Positions 1 through 5,348 of a DNA stretch of 8,222 bases are shown here, piece after piece. Position 1 is the stretch's first letter. Every line of letters starts with the position of its first letter. The DNA is taken from positions 1 to 8,222 of the forward strand of contig JBECKW010000094.1 in NCBI GenBank assembly GCA_040235505.1. The letters run 5' to 3'. The notes under the pieces were generated by a model that saw nothing but the letters and a program-made list of their open reading frames with translations, searched no databases and was not told where the DNA came from. This DNA comes from JBECKW01 sp040235505. GTDB taxonomy: Bacteria > Desulfobacterota > Desulfobacteria > Desulfobacterales > JAFDDL01. Position numbers and translations under genes: made by a program.

Positions 1-596
1 ACCCAGACCGTCTTGTCGGACGGATACAGGGATTCCGGCCCCCGCTTGCCGTTCAGGTCGCGATTGATATTGATGTAGCAGCGGCCGGAATCGATGCCCA
101 GCCGAACTGGCTGCAAGTTGGTCTGACACTGCTTGACGGCCTTTATCAGGTCGTCGTGGAGCTTGGCCAGAAAAGCCGCCCCACCGGGACCGGCCGGATG
201 CATTCCGGAGGCATCGATCATCCCCACGATGGGCGCATTGTGATCGTGCGTCGCGGTAAGGATGATGTTGGTGGTTGGAATGCCCGTCTCTTTGGAAAGG
301 CGCTTGATGAACTCGGTGGCGTCGGAGACTTCCACGGTGTCGATGGCGGCAATCACCGCCGAGGTCGATCCATTGCTCACAACCAAAACGCGCGCATAGG
401 TCTTGTCGTGCACGCCGACAAACGGAACACCCCACTGGTTGGTCAGCTGTGAGGGATCTGCAGGCGTAATGTCGACCTTGACAGCGGCCGCTTGGAGTGT
501 GCCTGCCTCGGCGCAAAAAGCTGCGCCTGCCGTGACTCCGATTCCAAGTGCAATCCCGCAGATCGCGAGAAAAAGAATTCGCAGCGAGTTTTTCAT
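1..596 (-). CDS. Neutral/alkaline ceramidase-like secreted hydrolase, N-terminal part (runs off the left edge)
   Basis: The reading frame is open from an ATG at 596 to the window edge, giving 198 residues. The start is backed by AGGGAGG at 604-610, seven bases upstream. Residues 1-29 form a signal peptide with a hydrophobic core (LRILFLAICGIALGIG) and probable cleavage near AFCA|EA, so the product should be exported. The mature part begins with VKVDITP, followed by a strand-rich segment (YARVLVVSNG at 68-76) and TATHDHNAP (114-122). This order matches the N-terminal domain of the neutral/alkaline non-lysosomal ceramidase family (Pfam PF04734), where a histidine-rich THTH-like segment supplies a zinc ligand. 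Known members cleave the amide bond of ceramide, but many bacterial relatives with this fold are uncharacterised, so the substrate here is open. The catalytic serine region would lie outside the window and cannot be checked. The gene points away from the GYD unit. Confidence 0.75.
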   Translation of the reverse strand, partial: MKNSLRILFLAICGIALGIGVTAGAAFCAEAGTLQAAAVKVDITPADPSQLTNQWGVPFVGVHDKTYARVLVVSNGSTSAVIAAIDTVEVSDATEFIKRLSKETGIPTTNIILTATHDHNAPIVGMIDASGMHPAGPGGAAFLAKLHDDLIKAVKQCQTNLQPVRLGIDSGRCYININRDLNGKRGPESLYPSDKTVW

Positions 597-649
597 CCAG
601 AATCCTCCCTTCAGCTTAACGAACGATAGGGACCTGCTTTTTTAGCGAG

Positions 650-680
650 AGTATATGTCAGTATTACAATATGTTGTCAA
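650..680 (-). promoter_or_regulatory. Candidate sigma70-type promoter for the ceramidase-like gene
   Basis: Read on the minus strand there is a perfect -35 box, TTGACA (675-680), and a -10-like TATACT (650-655; 5 of 6 to consensus). The spacer is 19 bases, longer than the ideal 17. The site lies about 55 bases upstream of the start at 596, a sensible distance. The assignment rests on sequence match only. Confidence 0.4.
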
Positions 681-849
681 GGGAGAATTGGCACATCTTG
701 TGTCTGCTGCGAAAGGCTTCATTGGACACATGGATGGCTCCGCTCCCTGAACTTCAAGACTTGAGCGCCAACGACCTTTCTCTCTTTCTCCGGAAAAGAC
801 ACAAAAATCTAATAAATGCAATAAGTAACAAGGGATACCCCTATAGTTC

Positions 850-878
850 TTGACTCTCGTATTCACTTTGTCTATCGT
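850..878 (+). promoter_or_regulatory. Weak sigma70-like promoter candidate facing the GYD gene
   Basis: TTGACT (850-855; 5 of 6 to the -35 consensus) is followed after a 17-base spacer by TATCGT (873-878; 4 of 6 to the -10 consensus). If used, it would give a leader of nearly 300 bases before the GYD start at 1174. It could instead be a remnant or a chance match. Confidence 0.22.
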
Positions 879-894
879 AGATTATTGAGCCAAT

Positions 895-1023
895 TCATGG
901 CATTAACAAACCCCCTGTGAGGCAACTCATGTCCTGATGCGTCTGGGATCCAACCTGCCTGAAACGAGATAGTGCCTCCAAGGGCATAAAGAACCAGTCC
1001 CGAACCTTAAATTCGAGCGCCAT
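895..1023 (-). pseudogene. Possible relic of a SAM-dependent methyltransferase N-terminus
   Basis: This minus-strand frame encodes 42 residues from ATG at 1023 to TGA at 895-897. It begins MALEFKVRDWFFMPLEAL and continues to HQDMSCLTGGLL. The layout resembles the start of a class I SAM methyltransferase group that opens with a (L)EFKIRD-F-P-E-L segment and then motif I, usually VLDYGCGPG. In this reading, D31, C34 and G37-G38 (the D, C and GG of DMSCLTGG) sit where the motif I residues would be. The motif is degenerate, and the frame stops where the remaining roughly 150 residues of a methyltransferase should begin. Nothing downstream (897 to 650) restores the family in any frame I read. I infer a decayed gene start. 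A chance short frame or a genuine small protein remains possible. GAGG directly abuts the ATG and is too close to serve as a normal ribosome-binding site. Confidence 0.28.
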
Positions 1024-1032
1024 CCTCGCTCA

Positions 1033-1060
1033 TTGAAACAACAATTCGATCAATTTTAAC
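1033..1060 (+). promoter_or_regulatory. Candidate promoter of the GYD-NTF2 unit
   Basis: TTGAAA (1033-1038; 5 of 6 to -35) is followed after a 16-base spacer by TTTAAC (1055-1060; 4 of 6 to -10). It lies about 110 bases upstream of the GYD start and is better placed than the candidate at 850-878. The match is modest. Confidence 0.28.
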
Positions 1061-1160
1061 GACAGCCATTGTTCTTCCACAACTTTACCGGTGTTTCTCT
1101 GGTACGTGCAGTGCCAGTTGGTAATATTGGTGTTTCTGTAAACAAGGACAACCTTAAGAC

Positions 1161-1168
1161 AAGGAGGT
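1161..1168 (+). promoter_or_regulatory. Strong Shine-Dalgarno that fixes the GYD gene start
   Basis: AAGGAGGT is a full match to the usual anti-Shine-Dalgarno partner. It ends five bases before the ATG at 1174. The same frame is open upstream to an ATG at 1069, but that start has no such signal, so 1174 is taken as the true start. Confidence 0.75.
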
Positions 1169-1173
1169 ACATC

Positions 1174-1467
1174 ATGCCAACTTACATCACGTTAATCAAA
1201 TTTACGGAGAAGGGAATCCAAACAATTAAAGGCTTTCAAAAAAATCAAGCTGAAGCTGTAAAGGCAGCGGAGGGAATTGGAGGCAAGATCAAAAGTCTCT
1301 TCATGACAATGGGTGAGTATGATGGAGTGGTCATTGGTGAATGTTCCGGTGATGAAGAAGCGGTTGCCGGTGCTATTGCAGCTGCCATGGATGGGAATAT
1401 CAGGACGACCACGATGAGAGCATTTACACCGGAGGAGTTTGCAAAGATCGTCAGCATGCTTCCGTGA
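1174..1467 (+). CDS. GYD domain protein
   Basis: The product is 97 residues with no signal peptide, so cytoplasmic. It opens with PTYITLIKFTEKGIQTIKGF, then has MGEYDGVVIGE in the middle and NIRTTTMRAFTPEEF near the end. This is the whole GYD domain (Pfam PF08734), a small alpha/beta ferredoxin-like fold related to dimeric alpha-beta barrels, and the length is normal for the family. The family is named for its G-Y-D motif, seen here as G-E-Y-D. The biochemical role of the family is not established; members are often annotated only as GYD proteins, and I do not assign a reaction. The gene lies 35 bases upstream of the NTF2-like gene in the same direction and is probably co-transcribed with it. 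It is AT-rich (21 of 60 bases are G or C at 1201-1260), unlike the esterase gene to the right. Confidence 0.85.
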   Translation: MPTYITLIKFTEKGIQTIKGFQKNQAEAVKAAEGIGGKIKSLFMTMGEYDGVVIGECSGDEEAVAGAIAAAMDGNIRTTTMRAFTPEEFAKIVSMLP

Positions 1468-1502
1468 TTCGATATAACCACTATGACCAAGGGGGGATTA
1501 CC

Positions 1503-1997
1503 ATGAGATCGAAAACTGCGTTTGCTCTGATTATCATTGCCGCATTGACACTCTGCATCGCAATAGCTCAACCTGCTGCCGCAGCCTCTGATGAGGAGGA
1601 GGCGATGCAGGTTCCATACAGTTGGGTTAATTCTTTCACCAATGGAGACTTCGAATCATTCTCTTCTTTATATTTGCATTCATCAAACACGTCAGAGTTT
1701 GGTCCGGTTAATGGATACCCATTTCTATATAAAGGCTGGGATCAGATTGGAGCGGATTGGAAATTAAGCTTCGCAACTATTCCAAAAGGGGCATTGTCGT
1801 TCTCGATACACAATCCACAAGTTACCCTGATTGGATAAGATGTCGCCATCACGACTGTCTACCAAACCGCAGTATATACCGACCCGAACACAAAAGAACA
1901 AAATATCGGACAACTAAGGCAAACTTTAGTTCTGCAGAAAGTTAACGGGAAGTGGTTAATAGTACATCATCACTCATCACAATTTCCGACTAAATGA
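1503..1997 (+). pseudogene. Exported NTF2/SnoaL-like protein, interrupted by an in-frame TAA
   Basis: Translation starts at ATG 1503, six bases after GGGGGG (1491-1496). Residues 1-28 form a signal peptide with a probable cleavage at PAAAA|SD. The mature part has the pattern of the NTF2-like superfamily (SnoaL_3/DUF4440 type): WVNSFTNGDFESF near the N-terminus of the fold, then GWDQIGADWK. The frame meets TAA at 1836-1838 (codon 112). In the same frame, without any shift, it continues DVAITTVYQTAVYTD, then LRQTLVLQKVNGKWLIVHHH and a final SSQFPTK before TGA at 1995-1997. The downstream part supplies the last beta strands of the domain, including the typical KWLIVHHHSS ending. A single base change therefore seems to have split a 164-codon gene. 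The 111-residue product as written would lack half of the curved sheet and is unlikely to fold. A sequencing error is the main alternative. TAA is not a known selenocysteine or pyrrolysine codon. Confidence 0.75.
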
Positions 1998-2021
1998 AAG
2001 GAAGTGCCGGTTCCATCCCCA

Positions 2022-2070
2022 TGCCCCTTGAGTTGATCATCCGGACCTTGCTCAGGGGGCAAAGTTTTGT
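2022..2070 (+). terminator. Hairpin after the GYD-NTF2 unit, best formed on the plus strand
   Basis: TGCCCCTTGAG (2022-2032) pairs with CTCAGGGGGCA (2051-2061) over 11 base pairs with one G-U wobble in plus-strand RNA, leaving an 18-base loop. It is followed by AAGTTTTGTGTG, a short and slightly displaced U-tract. In minus-strand RNA the same position becomes a C-A mismatch and no U-tract follows. The site lies 25 bases after the TGA of the NTF2-like frame and before the convergent flavin reductase-like gene. A moderate intrinsic terminator for the plus-strand unit is likely. Confidence 0.45.
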
Positions 2071-2088
2071 GTGTATGGTTTGCTTTGC

Positions 2089-2631
2089 TTAAAGGCCTTT
2101 TGGAAGTTTAGATGCCATTAATTTCTTTCGGTTTAACCTGCGTCCATCTACTATAAACGTACCGTCGCCGACGGCGTGAACAGTTCGTTTCTCTTTGCGC
2201 GAGGGGTCAAGGTATGCCGCAACGGCATCGAGAACGATGATGTTGTGTTTTTTGACAATGTCTACGACTTTACATTCAATATTTGCGAGGCACTCCTTTA
2301 TTAAAGGTGCTTTGACTTCTCTACCTTTCACAGGCGTCAGTTTGAACTTCTCGAATTTTTCGGTATCGGCACCGGAGCATATTCCTATTCCAACGACTTT
2401 ATTGAGCATGTCGACTGTGGGTATCGAAATAACACATTCCTTCGTTTTACGAAGAGCTGCAAAGGAGTAGTTCCACTCTCCGGTGGTTATGGCGAATGTC
2501 GGCTTGAAATCCAATACCATTGTCCATGATATCGTCATAACGTTGTTCTTTTTGCCGTCATACGTTGTAACAAGTACCACGGGTCCCGATTCCATCAATG
2601 TAAACGCTTTATCGATTTTCAATTTATTCAT
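2089..2631 (-). CDS. Flavin reductase-like domain protein (FMN-binding split-barrel fold)
   Basis: The product is 180 residues with no signal peptide. GPVVLVTT (16-23), NVMTISWTMVLDFKP (30-44) and CVISIP (66-71) follow the order of the flavin reductase-like domain (Pfam PF01613), which binds FMN in a split barrel. CSGADTEKFEKF (85-96) corresponds to the family's conserved S-G-x-x-x-D/E-K-F region, and AHIxC-like ANIEC (116-120) follows. In anaerobes such stand-alone proteins are often annotated as flavin reductase or flavoredoxin-like electron carriers; NAD(P)H-dependent flavin reduction or FMN-linked electron transfer is inferred, not shown. The start at 2631 is preceded by AGGTG six bases upstream. 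The gene lies 53 bases downstream of the alpha/beta hydrolase in the same direction and may share its transcript. Its AT-rich composition differs from the esterase and permease genes. It converges with the plus-strand unit. Confidence 0.82.
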   Translation of the reverse strand: MNKLKIDKAFTLMESGPVVLVTTYDGKKNNVMTISWTMVLDFKPTFAITTGEWNYSFAALRKTKECVISIPTVDMLNKVVGIGICSGADTEKFEKFKLTPVKGREVKAPLIKECLANIECKVVDIVKKHNIIVLDAVAAYLDPSRKEKRTVHAVGDGTFIVDGRRLNRKKLMASKLPKGL

Positions 2632-2684
2632 AAGAGCACCTGATAATCATCCACAAAAAAAAGAATATGAATTTAATCATACCG

Positions 2685-3554
2685 CTACCTGGTCTGAGTA
2701 AACATCCAGTCTCTTATTCCCTCAATCGAATACGCTTTGTCAAAGGTGCTCCTATGATCCCCGCCCGTGAGCACGCTGTAGTTCACATTGGCGCCTTGGG
2801 CGATCATTTTGGCCACGCCCGCGGCGAGTTGCTCGTCGGTCGAATCGCGATTCCATGTCGCCGCAGTCACTTTGGCACCGGCATTCCTCAATGCGGCTGT
2901 AATTGAATTCATGCCCGGATAGGCCTTGGGGTCGCCTTGTGAGACAATGATCCACAGATGGTCCCTGGCCATTGGTGCTACGAGGCTCGCATCCCACTGG
3001 CATGCCACGAGGAACGATGCTGCGAAAACGTCCGGGTATTTGATGTTCATGGCAATCGACATCATTCCGCCCATGGATTGTCCGGTGTTGTAGATCCGGT
3101 TGGCGTCAATGCTGTACTTCGTCCGCAAATACCTAACCAGGTCAACCGTGATGTCCAGGTACTCCGAGGCTTGCGACTGATCATTGACGACCGGCGTGCC
3201 CGTATCGTACTGGGGCACGACGACGATGCATTCGTGCTTTGCCTGCTCATTCGGCGTCGCCCAAACGGTGGCGCCAAAGCATGAGATCAGAGCTCGTGTC
3301 GGATTCGAGCCCACCGTCGACGCGTCCCCCATGAACAGGACCATCGGGTAGAGCCTGGAGCGGTCATAGCCCTCAGGCAAAAACACGCTGTACATCAGCT
3401 TCTCGTTGTTATATGCGGGATCCGTGTAGGTATACTGTTCGAACTTTTCGACAACGGCACGCTTATCAGCACTCATGGTCAGCCTGGAACAGCCGGCCGG
3501 GGCAACAAGGATCCCGAGCAGGATCAACACACCCCAAACAATACTGCGCTTCAT
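2685..3554 (-). CDS. Exported alpha/beta hydrolase (predicted peptidase/esterase)
   Basis: Starting at ATG 3554 the product is 289 residues. GGAGGG sits four bases upstream, which favours this start over the in-frame ATG at 3599. Residues 1-21 are a signal sequence ending LVAPAG before C22. This could be a lipoprotein signal, but position -3 is proline instead of the usual L, V or I, so ordinary cleavage at APA is also possible. The body starts with LMYSVFLPEGYD (53-64), as in the secreted predicted-peptidase group (COG4099) and PHB-depolymerase-like esterases. The nucleophile elbow is GQSMGG (158-163, Ser160). D208 in SQGDPKAYPG and H267 in GGDHRSTFD are the likely acid and base, so the Ser-Asp-His triad is complete. 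The substrate cannot be told from sequence. It lies 117 bases downstream of the type-B carboxylesterase and 53 bases upstream of the flavin reductase-like gene. Confidence 0.82.
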   Translation of the reverse strand: MKRSIVWGVLILLGILVAPAGCSRLTMSADKRAVVEKFEQYTYTDPAYNNEKLMYSVFLPEGYDRSRLYPMVLFMGDASTVGSNPTRALISCFGATVWATPNEQAKHECIVVVPQYDTGTPVVNDQSQASEYLDITVDLVRYLRTKYSIDANRIYNTGQSMGGMMSIAMNIKYPDVFAASFLVACQWDASLVAPMARDHLWIIVSQGDPKAYPGMNSITAALRNAGAKVTAATWNRDSTDEQLAAGVAKMIAQGANVNYSVLTGGDHRSTFDKAYSIEGIRDWMFTQTR

Positions 3555-3671
3555 AATTCCCTCCGATTCGTGCCAAGAAAGCCTGAAGATAGCCGCCATA
3601 TTGCTGTTCCTGGCCCTTAAAAATTCAAAATAGATGATATATTGCTTTTTGCGTTCTCAGGCTTTGCCGAA

Positions 3672-5333
3672 CTACGGTGCCGCCCCCTGATTCGCCGGAA
3701 GCGGCGGGGCCAATAGATCCAGCAGTTCCCTGTCGTGATGATAACGCACCTCGCAGGTGTTATCGAAGATCATCGTGGCGCCATTTTCAGCCGTATACGC
3801 CGTCCAGTCGGGCAGGCCCGCATGGTTGGGATTCCCGTACCGCGCGAAGTTGATCCAGGCCTGGCTCATTTTGCCGGCGAGAACATGCGCGGCATTTCCG
3901 CCGCCGGTGGCCGTGACGGCCGCATCGACATTGTCGAATACATACGGGATTTCCGAACAGTGCCAGGACATGCCGATCCCGTCCATCACCGGCGATTCGT
4001 AGGTGAAGATGTAGGTGTACACCGATGCGCCGTGCTGCGCCGCCTTGAGCTTCGCATTCCTGAGCGCTCCCGCCCGGCCGGCGGCATCTACAAAGCAGGC
4101 ATCGGCATACTTCTTTTCCGGATAGGCTTCCAGAAACGCCTTTGCAACCGCATCGGCCTTGTCGCCGTATTTCTCGACGAGCTTGGCCCTCGCGTGCTCT
4201 CTGCTCCAGGTATTCTTATTGTCCGCCTGGAGAACCGCCGGGTCGTTGCGGACGACGGTATTGCTCTCATCGAGCACGGTGCCGATCATGAGCGGAATAT
4301 CCGTGGCCTGGGGAGCGAATTGAGTCCCGACCGGATCGGCGGGGATATAGTCGCCGTCCAGAACCGGACTCCATCGTCCCCGATTTGCCTTGTTTTCGGC
4401 GGCGGTCTGGGCCAGCGCCTTTTCTCCGGCTTCGAGCAGCCTGAGATAGGGCATGGTCCGGAGCGCATCGACCTGTCCGGGTTTCAGGCCGAGGTTTTGC
4501 AGGGTCAACGCGGCCACGCGCCGGCTGATGCTCTGTTGGATGACGGGGGAGAGGGTGGCGCCGCTCTGGACGATCGCCTTTTGAACCAGCCCCTTGGCCG
4601 CCGGCAGCCCCATCAGGATACGAACCTTGCTGCCGCCGCCCGATTGTCCGAAAATCGTGACATTTTCAGGATCTCCGCCGAACTCGGCAATATTGGCGCG
4701 GATCCACTTCAGGGCGGCCACGATATCCGCCATTCCGACGTTGCCGGAGTATTTGTACTTCTCGCCATACGCAGACAGGTCAAGATACCCCAGGACGTTG
4801 AGGCGATGGTTGAGCGATACCACGACCACATCGCCCTTTCTGCTCAGGTTCTCGCCGTCGTAGGCAACCTGTTCGATGGACGAGCCGTTCGTAAATCCCC
4901 CGCCGTGCAGCCAGACCATGACCGGCCGCTTCTTGTGGTCCCGAATCCCCGGCGTCCAGATATTGAGATACTGGCAATGTTCATTCTCGGGCCAGTAGCG
5001 GTGGGGATTGAACAGTTCGTCACTGGCCACCTCCGTCATCGGCGGGACCGGACAAACCGGCCCGTAGCTGAGCGCGGTCCGGACGCCCTTCCATTTCTCG
5101 ACCTTTTCCGGCATCATGAACCGTTCGGCCCTGGCGTATGGAACGCCCCGGTAGGTGTAGATCCCGTTCTTGACGAATCCCTGGAGTTGGCCGTCATCCG
5201 TGTCGACCACCGCGACCGAGGCCGAGGCGACAAACGGGTCGGCGGCTTCCGCCCTGGGGGATACGAAGGCGCACATCAGCGCCGTCACCATGACCACTAC
5301 ACCCATTCTGACAGGTTTCATAATATGCCCCAT
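3672..5333 (-). CDS. Secreted type-B carboxylesterase
   Basis: The product is 553 residues, a normal length for the carboxylesterase type B family (Pfam PF00135). It hydrolyses carboxylic esters; the natural substrate is not evident. A signal peptide ends at AEA (28-30), so it should act outside the cytoplasm. GIYTYRGVPYA (57-67) is the family's N-terminal signature. CQYLNIW (120-126) is the conserved disulfide-region segment, HGGG (143-146) is the oxyanion hole, and GQSGGG (229-234) carries the nucleophile Ser231 in place of the commoner GESAG. E356 in LDESNTV and H458 in WHCSEIPYVF complete the Ser-Glu-His triad. Two starts are possible: ATG 5333, with AGGGAG ten bases upstream, and ATG 5321 (MKPVRMG), with TGGGG about seven bases upstream. 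Both keep the signal peptide. The gene follows the gluconate permease by 15 bases, and its ribosome-binding site touches the permease stop codon, so the two are very probably co-transcribed. It is GC-rich (39 of 60 bases at 4561-4620). Confidence 0.92.
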   Translation of the reverse strand: MGHIMKPVRMGVVVMVTALMCAFVSPRAEAADPFVASASVAVVDTDDGQLQGFVKNGIYTYRGVPYARAERFMMPEKVEKWKGVRTALSYGPVCPVPPMTEVASDELFNPHRYWPENEHCQYLNIWTPGIRDHKKRPVMVWLHGGGFTNGSSIEQVAYDGENLSRKGDVVVVSLNHRLNVLGYLDLSAYGEKYKYSGNVGMADIVAALKWIRANIAEFGGDPENVTIFGQSGGGSKVRILMGLPAAKGLVQKAIVQSGATLSPVIQQSISRRVAALTLQNLGLKPGQVDALRTMPYLRLLEAGEKALAQTAAENKANRGRWSPVLDGDYIPADPVGTQFAPQATDIPLMIGTVLDESNTVVRNDPAVLQADNKNTWSREHARAKLVEKYGDKADAVAKAFLEAYPEKKYADACFVDAAGRAGALRNAKLKAAQHGASVYTYIFTYESPVMDGIGMSWHCSEIPYVFDNVDAAVTATGGGNAAHVLAGKMSQAWINFARYGNPNHAGLPDWTAYTAENGATMIFDNTCEVRYHHDRELLDLLAPPLPANQGAAP

Positions 5334-5348
5334 ATGTTTTTGTCTCCC

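Larger units (their letters stand above)
597..1173. other. Largely non-coding region between divergent genes
   Basis: About 580 bases separate the ceramidase-like gene (minus) from the GYD gene (plus). The region is visibly richer in A and T than the flanking GC-rich genes. It contains promoter candidates facing both ways and a short minus-strand methyltransferase-like relic at 895-1023. Two small open frames (642-866 minus and 671-853 plus) have no Shine-Dalgarno sequence and no recognisable family. No tRNA, rRNA, CRISPR or transposase signal was seen. The 597-640 stretch carries the ceramidase-like leader and its ribosome-binding site. Confidence 0.6.

Noticed and set aside
831..842. Near-palindrome AGGGATACCCCT as a possible operator
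   Set aside because: It has two mismatches, no second copy, and no known regulator site that it clearly matches.
642..866. Small frames on both strands (642-866 minus, 671-853 plus)
   Set aside because: Neither has a Shine-Dalgarno sequence or a recognisable product. They overlap each other and the likely ceramidase-like promoter.
1090..1137. Direct repeat GGTGTTTCT at 1090-1098 and 1129-1137
   Set aside because: There are only two copies of nine bases with no further periodicity. This is within chance expectation and does not suggest an iteron or CRISPR array.
1069..1173. An N-terminal extension of the GYD protein from ATG 1069
   Set aside because: A full AAGGAGGT ribosome-binding site sits just before ATG 1174, and the GYD domain starts at that methionine. 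The extension has no ribosome-binding site of its own.
1836..1838. Programmed recoding of the internal stop in the NTF2-like gene
   Set aside because: The codon is TAA. Selenocysteine uses TGA and pyrrolysine uses TAG, and no recoding hairpin was apparent downstream, so a mutation or base-call error is simpler.
3600..3671. A promoter or terminator between the carboxylesterase and the alpha/beta hydrolase
   Set aside because: The 117-base gap (3555-3671) contains an AT-rich patch, but I found no convincing -35/-10 pair and only a three-base-pair hairpin, so neither is claimed.
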